Shown here: in pieces, positions 10,901-21,600 of the stretch
How the letters are laid out: each line of letters starts with the position of its first letter
Numbering within the stretch: position 1 is the first letter of the stretch
NCBI RefSeq assembly: GCF_000003815.2
Contig: NC_049986.1
Span: forward strand, 13,882,465 to 13,946,464
Direction of reading: 5' to 3'
DNA: 64,000 bases
From: Branchiostoma floridae
Taxonomy: Eukaryota > Chordata > Leptocardii > Amphioxiformes > Branchiostomatidae
Made by a program: the position numbers and the translations under genes
Notes under the pieces: generated by a model
The model's input: only the letters and a program-made list of their open reading frames with translations
Database searches by the model: none
Told to the model about the DNA's origin: nothing

Positions 10901-12463
10901 TCATCTCTTCCCCCCTGCAGAGTTCTCTGTAGGTTTGATGAAAACTCCCTCCATCACTCTCCAGAAGTTGCCACTGTCCGGCTTGGGGTAGGCGCAGACC
11001 TCCCTCTGCCCGTGGATGGGCCGACCGTAGGTGTCTCCAGTGATGTGGAGGTACGTGTCCGTGGCAGTGTGCTTGAACCTGACCTGGTCATCACGCTCCC
11101 AGTACGTCCCGCTGCAGGTCACCGCCCAGTAGTCACCGTTGTCACCAAGGCCGTCAGTTCCAAACGCACTCACCTGATGATGAAAATAGCTTTTTATTCA
11201 ATCAACATTACTCTGGGTTCATTTTATGTAATTTTTACCAAAATATAATACAGTACCTGAGAACAGACAAATCAAATTGGCCTTAACAAATTGTCCATTA
11301 TGATTGATGGAGAGGGCTGACAAAAGCAATTCTTTCTTTCTTCCTTAAGAGCCCACAATCACTGTTGATCATTATGGCACAGTCTTTATATAACGTGCTA
11401 TCCGAGGGATGTCCTAGCCGAAGCTAGGTACTCATTTTCACCTGAGTGAGGTGGGGAAAGTCGTGTAATGTGCCTTTCCCAAGGACACACGATCCGTGAC
11501 ACGGCAGCATTCGAACTCGGGACCTCTTGGCCTGAGCCCAACGCGCTGCCGATTATGCCACATGATCTCACAATTCATTAATAAAAATGACTAGCTAAAC
11601 ACAAAGAAAGATGAATACTAGTAGATTGATGAGTTAGGAAAGTGAAGTGCCCCTACCTCCTGGTTCCGTGAGAGTGGTGACTGGAAGTAGTGGCTGTGCA
11701 GGTTGCGGCGGGTGGTGGTGTGCATGAGGCGGATAGTCTGACCACATTTGATGGGAGTTCCCCTCACACACGGCTTGTCCGCCTTTCCTTTCACCGCCCA
11801 ATAGCTGTTAGTATCATCTGTGTGAAATTCAATCACAAGATTGAAGTCAGAAAGGCAACCATATGGACAGCCTTCCAAGTTCCAGCAATTACTTTTTATG
11901 CCTTTGAAAGAGTAGACTCTGACAAATAAGCAGTGCTAATTAACCTTTCCATATAAAAGGATATGTCGTCATGAAAATTCATAACTTGTCATAATGTGTT
12001 TGTGTGAGCAAGGAGGTTGAAAATAAGATATGATTATGAAGCAGTGTCTACGCACCCCCCTCCCCTTTTTCTGAAAATTCTGTAACGTAAGACTGACCTC
12101 TTTTAAACTAGGGTAATAGTAATACAAAGATGATATCAAAAACATTAGAAGCAACTCTATGCCTACATGTTTGCAGTTTCCAGACTAATACTAAACCTAT
12201 GATTATGCACATAACGTTCTTATATGATATATACCTGAGGAGTCGACAGCTGTGACCGACTGCTGTCCACTTCCTGATCCGTACTTCACATCGTGAGAGT
12301 GTAGCCGCACGTTGTTCCTGGTGTTCAGAAGCTTCACCACAGACCCACACGTTACGTACGGATACTCGAAATCCTCACATAGCCCGAAGGATAGGAGTAA
12401 ACAGAAGAAAAGCGAGGAAATTTGGTAGAAAAGTGCAGTTTTGCTACAGCCTAGAGCCGCCAT
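10901..12463 (-). CDS. SDF2L1: SDF2/SDF2L1-like ER protein (three MIR repeats)
   Basis: Three exons on the minus strand: 12235-12463 (start), 11657-11817 and 10901-11173 (stop); 220 residues (human SDF2 is about 211). The N-terminus is hydrophobic (ALFYQISSLFFCLLLSFGLC), a signal peptide cleaved near residue 29. Exon 1 carries VTCGSVVKLLNTRNNVRLHS and YGSGSGQQSVT, hallmark SDF2 sequence; exon 2 has TNSYWAVKGK, CGQTIRLMH and LHSHYFQSPLSRNQEV; exon 3 has SAFG, CSGTYWERDDQVRFKH, YLHITGDTYGRPIHGQ and VMEGVFIKP. SDF2-family proteins act with BiP and ERdj3 as ER folding factors. The C-terminus reads NSAGGKR and stops, without the HDEL/HAEL-type retention signal of vertebrate homologues. SDF2 and SDF2L1 cannot be separated here. 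The start codon faces Drosha 176 bp away. Confidence 0.93.
11320..11567 (-). mobile_element. tRNA-derived SINE (family 1)
   Basis: In intron 2 of the SDF2-like gene. On the minus strand it starts with a tRNA-like head: box A-like TGGCATAATCGGCAGCG and box B-like GAGTTCGAATGCT. A body follows containing CCTTGGGAAAGGCAC and CACTCAGGTGAAAATGAGTA. The body block recurs in the copy at 17545-17798, and the element ends in an A/G-rich tail. Confidence 0.65.
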
Positions 12464-12639
12464 GGTTGATTCTGAACGTGGGTCGCTCTGATTGGTCAGA
12501 AACGCCGGCGGTCAAAGGTTACGCGAAGGGTTACGAGAGGTCATGATGAGTCTGGGAAAATGGCGGATTTTCAGAACAAGAAATTTGCGACAATGATTAT
12601 TTTGATGTTTCGCTGCGTTTTTACCTAAATCTATTCAAA
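12464..12639. promoter_or_regulatory. Bidirectional promoter, SDF2-like gene / Drosha
   Basis: Only 176 bp separates the two divergent start codons. It is GC-richer than its surroundings and contains GAAAATGGCGG (around 12555), a YY1-type core promoter motif, and CCAAT-type sequence (CTGATTGGTCAG) near 12488. No TATA box was seen. Both genes are housekeeping-like, consistent with a shared TATA-less promoter. Confidence 0.55.
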
Positions 12640-15600
12640 ATGTTCCCACAGGTAAGTGTAAGATAAACGTTGGGATAATTTGTGACTGTTTGTGAGGTGA
12701 TATGAGGGTGCATTTTAACGAAATAATCGTGCAATTCTGTCTGTAAATTGAGTTGGTACTGACAAAAAGAGCTTTGTTTCTTCCTCGTTTTTACCACACA
12801 GGCTCGATCCATGCATATGGTGGTACGATTTATGGACAGGATGCTAGAAAACGTGCTATTGCTTTCTTGGAGGCTTTATCTATATCAAGTTTCCCTGAGG
12901 GTTAGCTAGGTGTTGACCAAAGGGCACTAAATCACATCAAATGCGACGAAGCGACTTAATTTGGTCGTTAAAACGTTTTAACGCTAGTTCACCTTTATCC
13001 GCGGGGCAACCTATATTCGTTGTTTTTGAAAGCACGGTATTTAGGGATATGAAGTTGACGGAAAGTGGTTTCGAATTGCAAATTTTCAAAATATCACAGA
13101 TTGAAACCACTTGACAACCCTAAAGGCCTCGTTTTTATAATTTTGTTTGCGGGACATTGAAACTGATGAGGTGATCTGATGATTTTCATGATCTAGTTGC
13201 AATCAAACTGACAGTTTGTTGTACATCACTCGTGCCTGTTATGTCCTAACCATCCGATGTTGTCTTTGTTCCTTCACTTCAGGGTCCAGGCCAGGGTGGC
13301 CAGCCCCCACCCTTCAGATATCCCGGACCCCCAGGGATGTTCCCACCAGGCCAGGGGCCAGGTCCAAGAGCAGGTCCCCCTAGGGGCCCACATGCAGGCC
13401 CTCCTCCAAGAGCAGGGCCACCCCCAGATCATCGTGGGCCGTTCCTGATGCATCAGCAGGGGCCGTTTGGGGGCCCCAGGCCTGGTGCACCATGGGGCCA
13501 TCCACCTGGCATGCACACCGGTCCACCTTCCAGTCGGCCCATACTTAGACCGCCACAGTTCAGCCCATCACAACCCCGGCCTGACTTTGGGGCACCCAAT
13601 CCAGGATTCCCACCTCCAAGAGGACCAGTTCATCAACACAGACCGCCAATGAGAGGACCTCCACCCAATCAGGGGCCAATGTTGAGAGGACCTCCACCCA
13701 GTCAGGGTGCAGGATTTAGACTGCCACCACCCAATCAGGGCCCACCAATAAGAGTCCCACCACCCAATCAGGGCCCTCTATTGAGGGGACCACCACCCAA
13801 TCAGGGTCCACCACCCAAAGGACCACCAACCAATCAGGGCCCTGCATTCAGGGGCCCTCCACCCAATGAGAGCCCTCGTATGAGAAGTCCTCATCCTCCT
13901 CAACCTAGACAATCTTCTCCATTTGGTTTTCCTGCTCCTCCATTTTCAGGACCCCCTCCTAGAGGATCTTCCCAACCTGTAACTCCCCCAACTAGTGCGC
14001 CTCGTCCGATTCCTCCCGCCAAGGGATGGGGCAGTGGGGACACAGGTGCTGAGGAGTGGGGGACACCTCCTAAGGGAGGGGCATCATGGGAAGGGCTGTC
14101 CAAGTCTTGGGGGGATGAGGCAAAACCGGAGAAAAGTGAGACGGCATGGGATGTGGACAAACCTGGATCAAGCAAAACGTCATTGGGTTGGGGTGAGCCA
14201 GGACCCAGCAAAGCATCATGGGGAGTAGATGAACCGGGACCAAGCAAAGCATCATGGGGGACTGAGGAGCCTGGACCAAGCAAAGCATCGTGGGGGATGG
14301 AGGAGTCTGGACCAAGCAAAGCATCATGGGGGACGGAGGAGTCTGGACCAAGCAAAGCTTCGTGGGGGATGGATGAACCACATAAAGGTTCATGGGAAAT
14401 GGACAAACCAAGCGCAACGTGGGGATCAGAGACTTCCAGGTCTTCAGGCAGATGGGATGATGGGGGCTGGGGTGACGAGAAGGGGAAAGAGAAGTCCTCG
14501 CAAACTGGAAGAAAACGAATTTCCTCTGTGGCATCTGATGAGCGAAGGCAGAGTGAGCGTGGTGAAAAAAGACGTCGTGATTACAGGTGCGTTTGCTCTG
14601 AATGTCAGGTTATTTGTTTGAATTGTTTTTTGATTGGTTGATTGATTGATTGATGGACTGATTGGCAAGTTGAAACAACATACCTCAATAACCATACTCA
14701 TTAGGCCATACTCATATATGAATAAATGTACTGGTAGTTGTAGGGAACAGTTTTTCAACGATACAAAATGTATATATCTTTGACTTTGTCAAAAATCAGT
14801 TTTCACAATAACTGCTGTATATCTTTGATTTTCAAATCAGCACACTTTTCCAGACATTGCTGTGTCTGCAATCAGCTGATGAAATATAATTATTTACTTC
14901 TTCCAGAGATGATGATTGGGGCCAGTGGGATCCTCAGTCAGTAGATGTGCCAACTCCTACCACCACTGAAACTAAGGAGGGGAGTGGTGACAGGGACAGG
15001 GACAGGGAGAGAAGACCCAGCACTAGTAAGGGGTGGGGGGACAGTCATCCTAAGGAAAGTTCCAGAAGGAAGGAGCATTCAAGGTCCCCACCCAGGTAGT
15101 TTTCACTACAGTCCTCAACTTAGTTTTTAAACAGCCTTGTTTTGAGATAATGGACCTTATATTCATTTGTGTCATAAGTGATAAACCATTGTATGTAACA
15201 TACCAGTTTTGTACAGCAAATACAAGTACAAAGTGCCTTTTCCAAGCACACAACATCAAACTGGTGATTGCTTGATCTTGTATCCGCTAGCCTATCAAGT
15301 TGGCTATTTATCACCACTGAGCTAGTGTGAGTAATAACTTTTCTCCCACTTACAGACATTCCAGATCCAGCTCCCCTGCACCCAAGAGGTCCCGCTGGGA
15401 ACACATTGATAAGGAGGTTGTGAAGGAGAAGGAGAAGCCGATCTGGGAGTGGCTGAGTGGGGGCTCGGAACAAGACAAGGGAGAAGATGATAAAACCAAG
15501 AACCCCCCCTGGGTCAGGTGCTCCCCAGGAGACACCTATTATGACAACTGCGCCTCTGAGCAATTTGTAAGTATGGCTCCAATTTCTGATATTTGTGAGT

Positions 15601-18600
15601 GTGTTTTGATGTTTCAGTGCAAGTTTTCACCCTTGCACAGGAAAGGCAGATGTACAGTGATGTATTTTTTTGCATTTTTTTTCTGGGCCTAATTTGTTGC
15701 AGAAGATAGCTTCCTTCAGTATTATGTGTTAATTTACATGTGTACCTAATATCTAATACCAGCTCAGTAAAGAACCAAAAAAAAAGCAATTCTTTTGAGT
15801 ATCAAACTAACTTGTCAATCCAGGATTGAAGTGTTCCAAGATTCATTTTTTTTCCTAGAACTAAAGTAGAGTGGAACTCTTTACCCCCAAAGTGCCAAGT
15901 ACAGCAGAGGCATCATCATAGCTAACTCATGCAGTTTGATATGCAAAGGTTTGGTGTGACAGGTTGTTTCATGCTGGCACCAAATGGCATGCCTGTGATG
16001 TTGATGTGATATGCCAAAGGGCAGTAATACTGGCTATACAGTATACAGATACTGATCCATAAAAAGCATTGGTAAAGATTGTAGTGATACTCAGTTTAAA
16101 AAGGTACAGCTATATATAATATGCATTTTGCATTTGGTCAGTTAGTCCTCACTCTTAGTGACAATTGAGCTGGTCTCAATCATGATGTTTTTGACCTAGG
16201 GCAAAGAGATGCTGTTGCAGCTACAATGTAACCCGTAACCTTGGAGTGGCACACCTTGAACCTTGGTGTGGTGACCCTTAAGTAAATTTTAAAAAGAATT
16301 TGTGCTTCTCTCCCAGAATGGCTCGAGTGTTGTGGCCACAGACAAGCTGAAGGCTCTGTACAAACAGTTTGAGGAGGTGCTGGGGCTGAGGCAGACCGGG
16401 GCCATGGATGCCAAGCCCCCGCGGGAAGACGCCCCCGAGCCAGAACCGCCGCCCGAGGACTCTGGTATGACAAGCGGCAGTTTCTCCTCACATATGCATT
16501 AGGTAAATGGCTGTACCGATGAGTCCTGGTGTTACCACACATCCCATACAATGTGCCAGCTTCCCTCTATATCGCTTTTCCAGTACATGCTATTGTACAA
16601 CTTTGAGTGTTCAACTGAATTCTAATGGTGTCATATACCTAATTACTCCAACTTGCAAAAAAGGAAGGGGTAACACACATTACAACTCTTATCTATTTTT
16701 GGTACGTGTGAGATGTTTGTATATAAAAAGTCTCTATTTGATGTGAAGTGTACAATCAGCATAATCAATGTGGTGTAAAGTTGTGTTGGGTATAACAAAA
16801 ATGCATGTGTATAGTTAATTCTAGCTATTGTTTCATCTGCAATATGTGCTATACTACATGTACTATAAACAATATATGACTAAGGGTCTTGACTGTTCAG
16901 AGTATATTAATCCTGCTTTATGCTGTCCCTCTGTTGTTCTCCAGAGTCAGAAGAGAGCAGTTCCTCCAGCAGCAGCGAGGAAAGTGAGACGGAAGACACA
17001 GAAAATGATGAAGAAGAAGCAGAGAACATCATGGAGGAGCTGCGTAAGAAGAAGGCTCACCCTGACAGACTTCACGAGGAGCTGTGGTACAACGATCCAG
17101 GAGAGGTTTGTTATTTAGATTCCTTCTAAAGGAAAGTGATCTCGATCCAGTTTTAGCTCACATAAGAGCTATTTTTCCTCTGGTCGTGACAGAGAGGACA
17201 AACGCTCTGTACAGTATTTACAGCTTCATTGTATCGGGGAAGTTCCCCTAGCTCTTTTCGACAATTACAACTAACAGTGGACCACAGCTTAATGTCCCAT
17301 CCCTTTCTGGTAGCGCGCATGTCGGGTGAGTGACACAGCCAGAATCAAACTCACGGCTTCTAGTTCCAGAGGCAAAGCCGCTTAACACTGCTACCTTCAA
17401 GAAATAAGATAAAAGTTATTTCTTACATCCAACATTGTGGAGTACATCCTACCAGTGGCTCATGCTTTTGTTTTGTTTTGTATAACCTGTAAACTGACTT
17501 TAGGTGTAATGTGCCAGTCTTGTGCAGTAAGTATGAATTGTAAGGTTTGATCCACTCACACCAGGATGGACCCCTGCTCTTTTGGTAGGATCTTTAACAT
17601 GATAGAGGTGTGGTTCTCCTGGAACACAACTTCACATCCTATCCGATAGGACACCCCTGGTTACTCGTTTTACCTGAGTCAAGTGAGGAAATAGGTGTTA
17701 AGTGCCTTTCCCAAGGGCACAAAATTAAATTGGGGCCTCCTAGGGATGTGAACCCAGAACCTTTAAATTCTATGTCAACAATCCTAACCACTCTTCAAGA
17801 AAGTCAATCATATTATGCAACAAGATTTAATACACACTTTTTTTGTTTACTTTTAAAAGATGAATGATGGCCCCCTGTGCCGGTGCAGTATGAAATCCAG
17901 ACGGACAGGTATCCGTCACAACATCTACCCAGGAGAGGAGGTAATCTAGTTCAGTTAACATTCTGCCCTACAGGTGTCTTCTTGTGTACCATGTGTCTTT
18001 CTTATTTTGCACTGTGTGTTTTTTCCAAGAAAAGTTCTAAACATGGCATTAGGAGGTTTTGTATATTCTTAGTTTTATGTTGCTTTCTATTCCAGCTGAT
18101 TCCCAAATGTGACCCCTACACCAACAATGCCAACAGACTGCACCACTATCGGATCACCATGTCACCTTTCACCAACTTCCTGGTCAGTTCGCTAACTAAC
18201 ATTTACATCTTATATGATTCTTGGTTTAAGCAGCCTGTATATCAACAGCAGGGACAAAAAATTCAACAGCAAATTTCCTAGCATTTCCTAGGATATTGAC
18301 AATTGTTTCTAATGTGACATTTATGACCAAAGAGGTTCATCTTCAAAAGCAGGAACCAGACAGAAAGAGAGGACTTGACTAACATTCTCCTGTGATAAAT
18401 GCTTTGAGAAATTTTGCATAATAAGAAAATTAAGTTTGACCTGATTTGTTTTCAAACAAGTCTGTAGCACCAAAATTGGGTGCTAAAGATGAACACATTT
18501 TAAAACAGCTCTGCTAATGTATGTTAATCCTTATTTTACAGACAGACCGTCCCACAGTAATCCAGTATGACGACCATGAGTACATCTTTGAGGGGTTCTC

Positions 18601-21600
18601 CATGTTGTCTCACCAGAAACTACAGAATGTGAGGGGCGATTCTGTATTCAACAAAGCTGATTAACAGATAAAAACTAGAAAAGCATCTTATTTCACTACA
18701 CAAAACTGTTCTATGATACAAGTGTATGTATTGTAGTAACAAAGTAGTTGGATATCGTTCATTGTTGACTTTTTTTCTTTTTAGATTCCTGACTGTAAAC
18801 TAATCAGATTCAATATCGAGTACACCATTCATCTCATTGAAGAAAAGATGCCAGAGGTGAGTATTCTATTTTTTATTGTAATGTTCCTTCAAGTTCATGA
18901 CAAATCTTTATAGATTGCACTTTCTTTTGCACCCTATCACTGCCTTCAACATTTTGTGTTTGTTTGTTTCAGAACTTCTGTGTGCATGGACTGGACATGT
19001 TCTCAGACTTCCTGTTTAATGACATCCTGGAGCTGGTGGACTGGGACAGATGGGGTAGGTTATACAGAGAATTGATCAACATTAATGTAGAGTATTTGGA
19101 GAAGGACAACCTCAAGCCAACCGTTCACACTTACGCCATATCTTCAGAAAAGACACTGGAGCCTCATGTTCCCTGTGTAGGAACTTTATTCAAATCGACA
19201 CACAACAATGGAGCCGCATGTTCCCCGTATAACAATATGATATGATATGATAAACATTAATGTATTAGCTAGCTTCTGCCTTTTATTGCCCCCCTCTCAA
19301 GTTCTTATCAAGTCCTCAGTGTTTCAATTAAAGAAGCACTGCTAGGAATCATCTGAATTGTATCTGTACACTGAAATATATTCTTTAGGTATGAACTTGC
19401 AAGTTTTTTTGGTAATATGTGAATTCGGAGCGAAATGTCAAACAAACAACCAGGGGTAAAACATCCTCTTGTCTGGTACAGTACTCTATATCTTCTTCAT
19501 TGAATACACAATAGATTTTCTTATCTTCTTCTGCAGGTCCTTCCAGAGTAGATGGGAAGAAGAAGGGCTGCTGCAGGTTCCACTTCATGCCTCGCTTTGT
19601 CAGAAACTTGCCTGGTGAGCAGTCAGTGATTCTATTTTTTCAAAAGATGTTAAAAGTATGTAAACACAAGTAAAGATATACAGATTGTTGCCCTTTTGCA
19701 ATGCAAGTTCCTATTGTTCTGCTTGTGCTGTTTCCCTTGTTCCAGTTTCTTAGACAAATGTTAAAAGAAAAGAGGCACTTTTGAACATGTTTTATTATGC
19801 TCAAAGGTTAGTGTACAAAACAAGTTTGTGACAAAATTATACCGAAATGGTTCAGGAAAAGAGCAGAATACATGTAGAGTTGTTTGCCTTCATGTATTGA
19901 AGATATCTTTCTCATGCATCCCACCATTCATACAACCACATACATGTACATTTTTTTGTTTCATCTGCACAGAGAACGGAAAAGAAGTGCTGGCGATGCA
20001 CCAGGTCCTGCAGTACCTCCAGAGGAGTAACCGGCCGCTGGTGGAGGCCTCAGAGCTGGCCCTGCTGCTGCAGCTGGAGGAGTACGAGTGGCAGAGGTTT
20101 GCTGAACAAACCAAGAACATGATCGTCACCCATCCTGGAATGGTACGTCCCACGTTGTTGACATCTACCTGCATCGTTATACATTGCCTCACCTTTCCAC
20201 TAGCGGCTGTGATCGCTGAGCATTCAGCTTAGTAACCAGAGATTTGACAGATCGCATATAAATTACATAGACAATGAACAAAATTTTTTACGTTTCTTGT
20301 GTTTTTTTGTTTGTTAAATGATATTTTTATTTCTTGCATCATATTCCAGTTATGAAAACAAGCGTTATACAAATCTAATTTTGGTCACTGTGATCAATGT
20401 CTAGTGGAAAGGAAGCCTTATTATATACAGTACCTTATCATATACTAGTATCTCTCTGGATATACTAGTATTCCATATCATACATGTATATCACTCTTAG
20501 TATAGATATTTCCACACGTATGAAGCACACAAAATTTTGTATAGTTGGGGTGCTTGTCTCTATGCCTGCCTTGCACAAAAGGGAAATTTTCTGGTATCAA
20601 TGCAACCAGCGCAAGCCTTTGATTTCTTTGTACATTTGTGCCAATATTGAACACAACATCACCCCCTGAATCTGCTACAGAAGCCCTGTTCAGTTCGTGT
20701 GGACCAGTTGGACAGAGAGCAGCTGAACCCAGATGTCATCAGTTACCCTGTCATCGTTCACTTCGGCATCAGACCTGCACAGCTCAGCTATGCAGGGGAC
20801 CCCAAGTAAGTCTGAACCTTTGTACTCTGTTCTAAAATACATAGCTGTAAGATCAGGTTGGGTAATTTTGAAATTAGAATTATTTGAACTTTGAATTTGC
20901 AATTGATAAGCTGTGCTTTTTGTCAGATAAGTATATGCTTGGAAGAAGACTGTATTGTTGCAGGCATTGTTTGTCAAAGGCTTTAAGTTTAGTCAAATAA
21001 GTGGCTGTGATAATTAATTTTTCTTAATTTTATTTCCTCTTGTTTCAGATACCAAAAGTTGTGGAAGTCATACCTGAGATTGCGGCATCTTCTAGCAAAC
21101 AGGTACTATGTCCCAAATTATAGTTATAGTGAATTCTTATTTTTGATTAGAATTTTTTATGTTAGAATGCTTTAATTTGTGGTATGTTCATAATGATCAG
21201 TTATTTTCTCTTTCCAGCCCAAAAGTCAGACCCCAAGACAGACAGAAACTCTTTATTCGAGAGGTAAATGTTTTATTGCATACTAGTTAAGACTTTGAAG
21301 CAGATAGATAGTTGCTGTGGTGTAAAATCCAATGAAACTTATCAAAAGGAAAAGATAAATCATTACTAGCCTCAGAAGCCAGTCTGAACCATAGCTTTAG
21401 TAAGAGGAAATATCAGTAAGTTATGCAGTAACACTGGATTAGTTTTGCAGGAAAGAAAGTCTTTGTGAAATTGTGTCTATTAAGTATTTTGTACTTTTCA
21501 TTTCTTCCAGACTGAATTGCAAAAGATTCGGTCAAAGAGGTGAGTGTGTCTAACATTGTCTCTCAATTCGGTGGTGGCAAGATTTAGTATTACTTTTGAT

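Larger units (their letters stand above)
14021..15045 (+). other. DROSHA: WG/GW-repeat region of Drosha (exons 2-3)
   Basis: Eighteen tryptophans occur in about 230 residues, 13 of them next to glycine (KGWGSGD, EEWGTP, KSWGDE, LGWGEP, five [32 protein letters not shown]). The context is acidic, Ser/Pro/Lys-rich and apparently disordered, like the Argonaute-hook regions of GW182, plant NRPE1 and SPT5L. That it binds Argonaute is inference; the composition and spacing are directly visible. Confidence 0.75.

Noticed and set aside
11500-11567. Functional tRNA gene on the minus strand
   Set aside because: Box A and B-like sequence exists, but no cloverleaf with paired acceptor stem; it is the head of a SINE. 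The same applies to the heads at about 17393, 17798 and 27778.
13900-14406. 168-codon open frame on the minus strand of Drosha exon 2
   Set aside because: Antisense shadow of the coding minisatellite; its own repeats ([12 protein letters not shown]) follow from the sense repeats, and there is no start context or splice structure.
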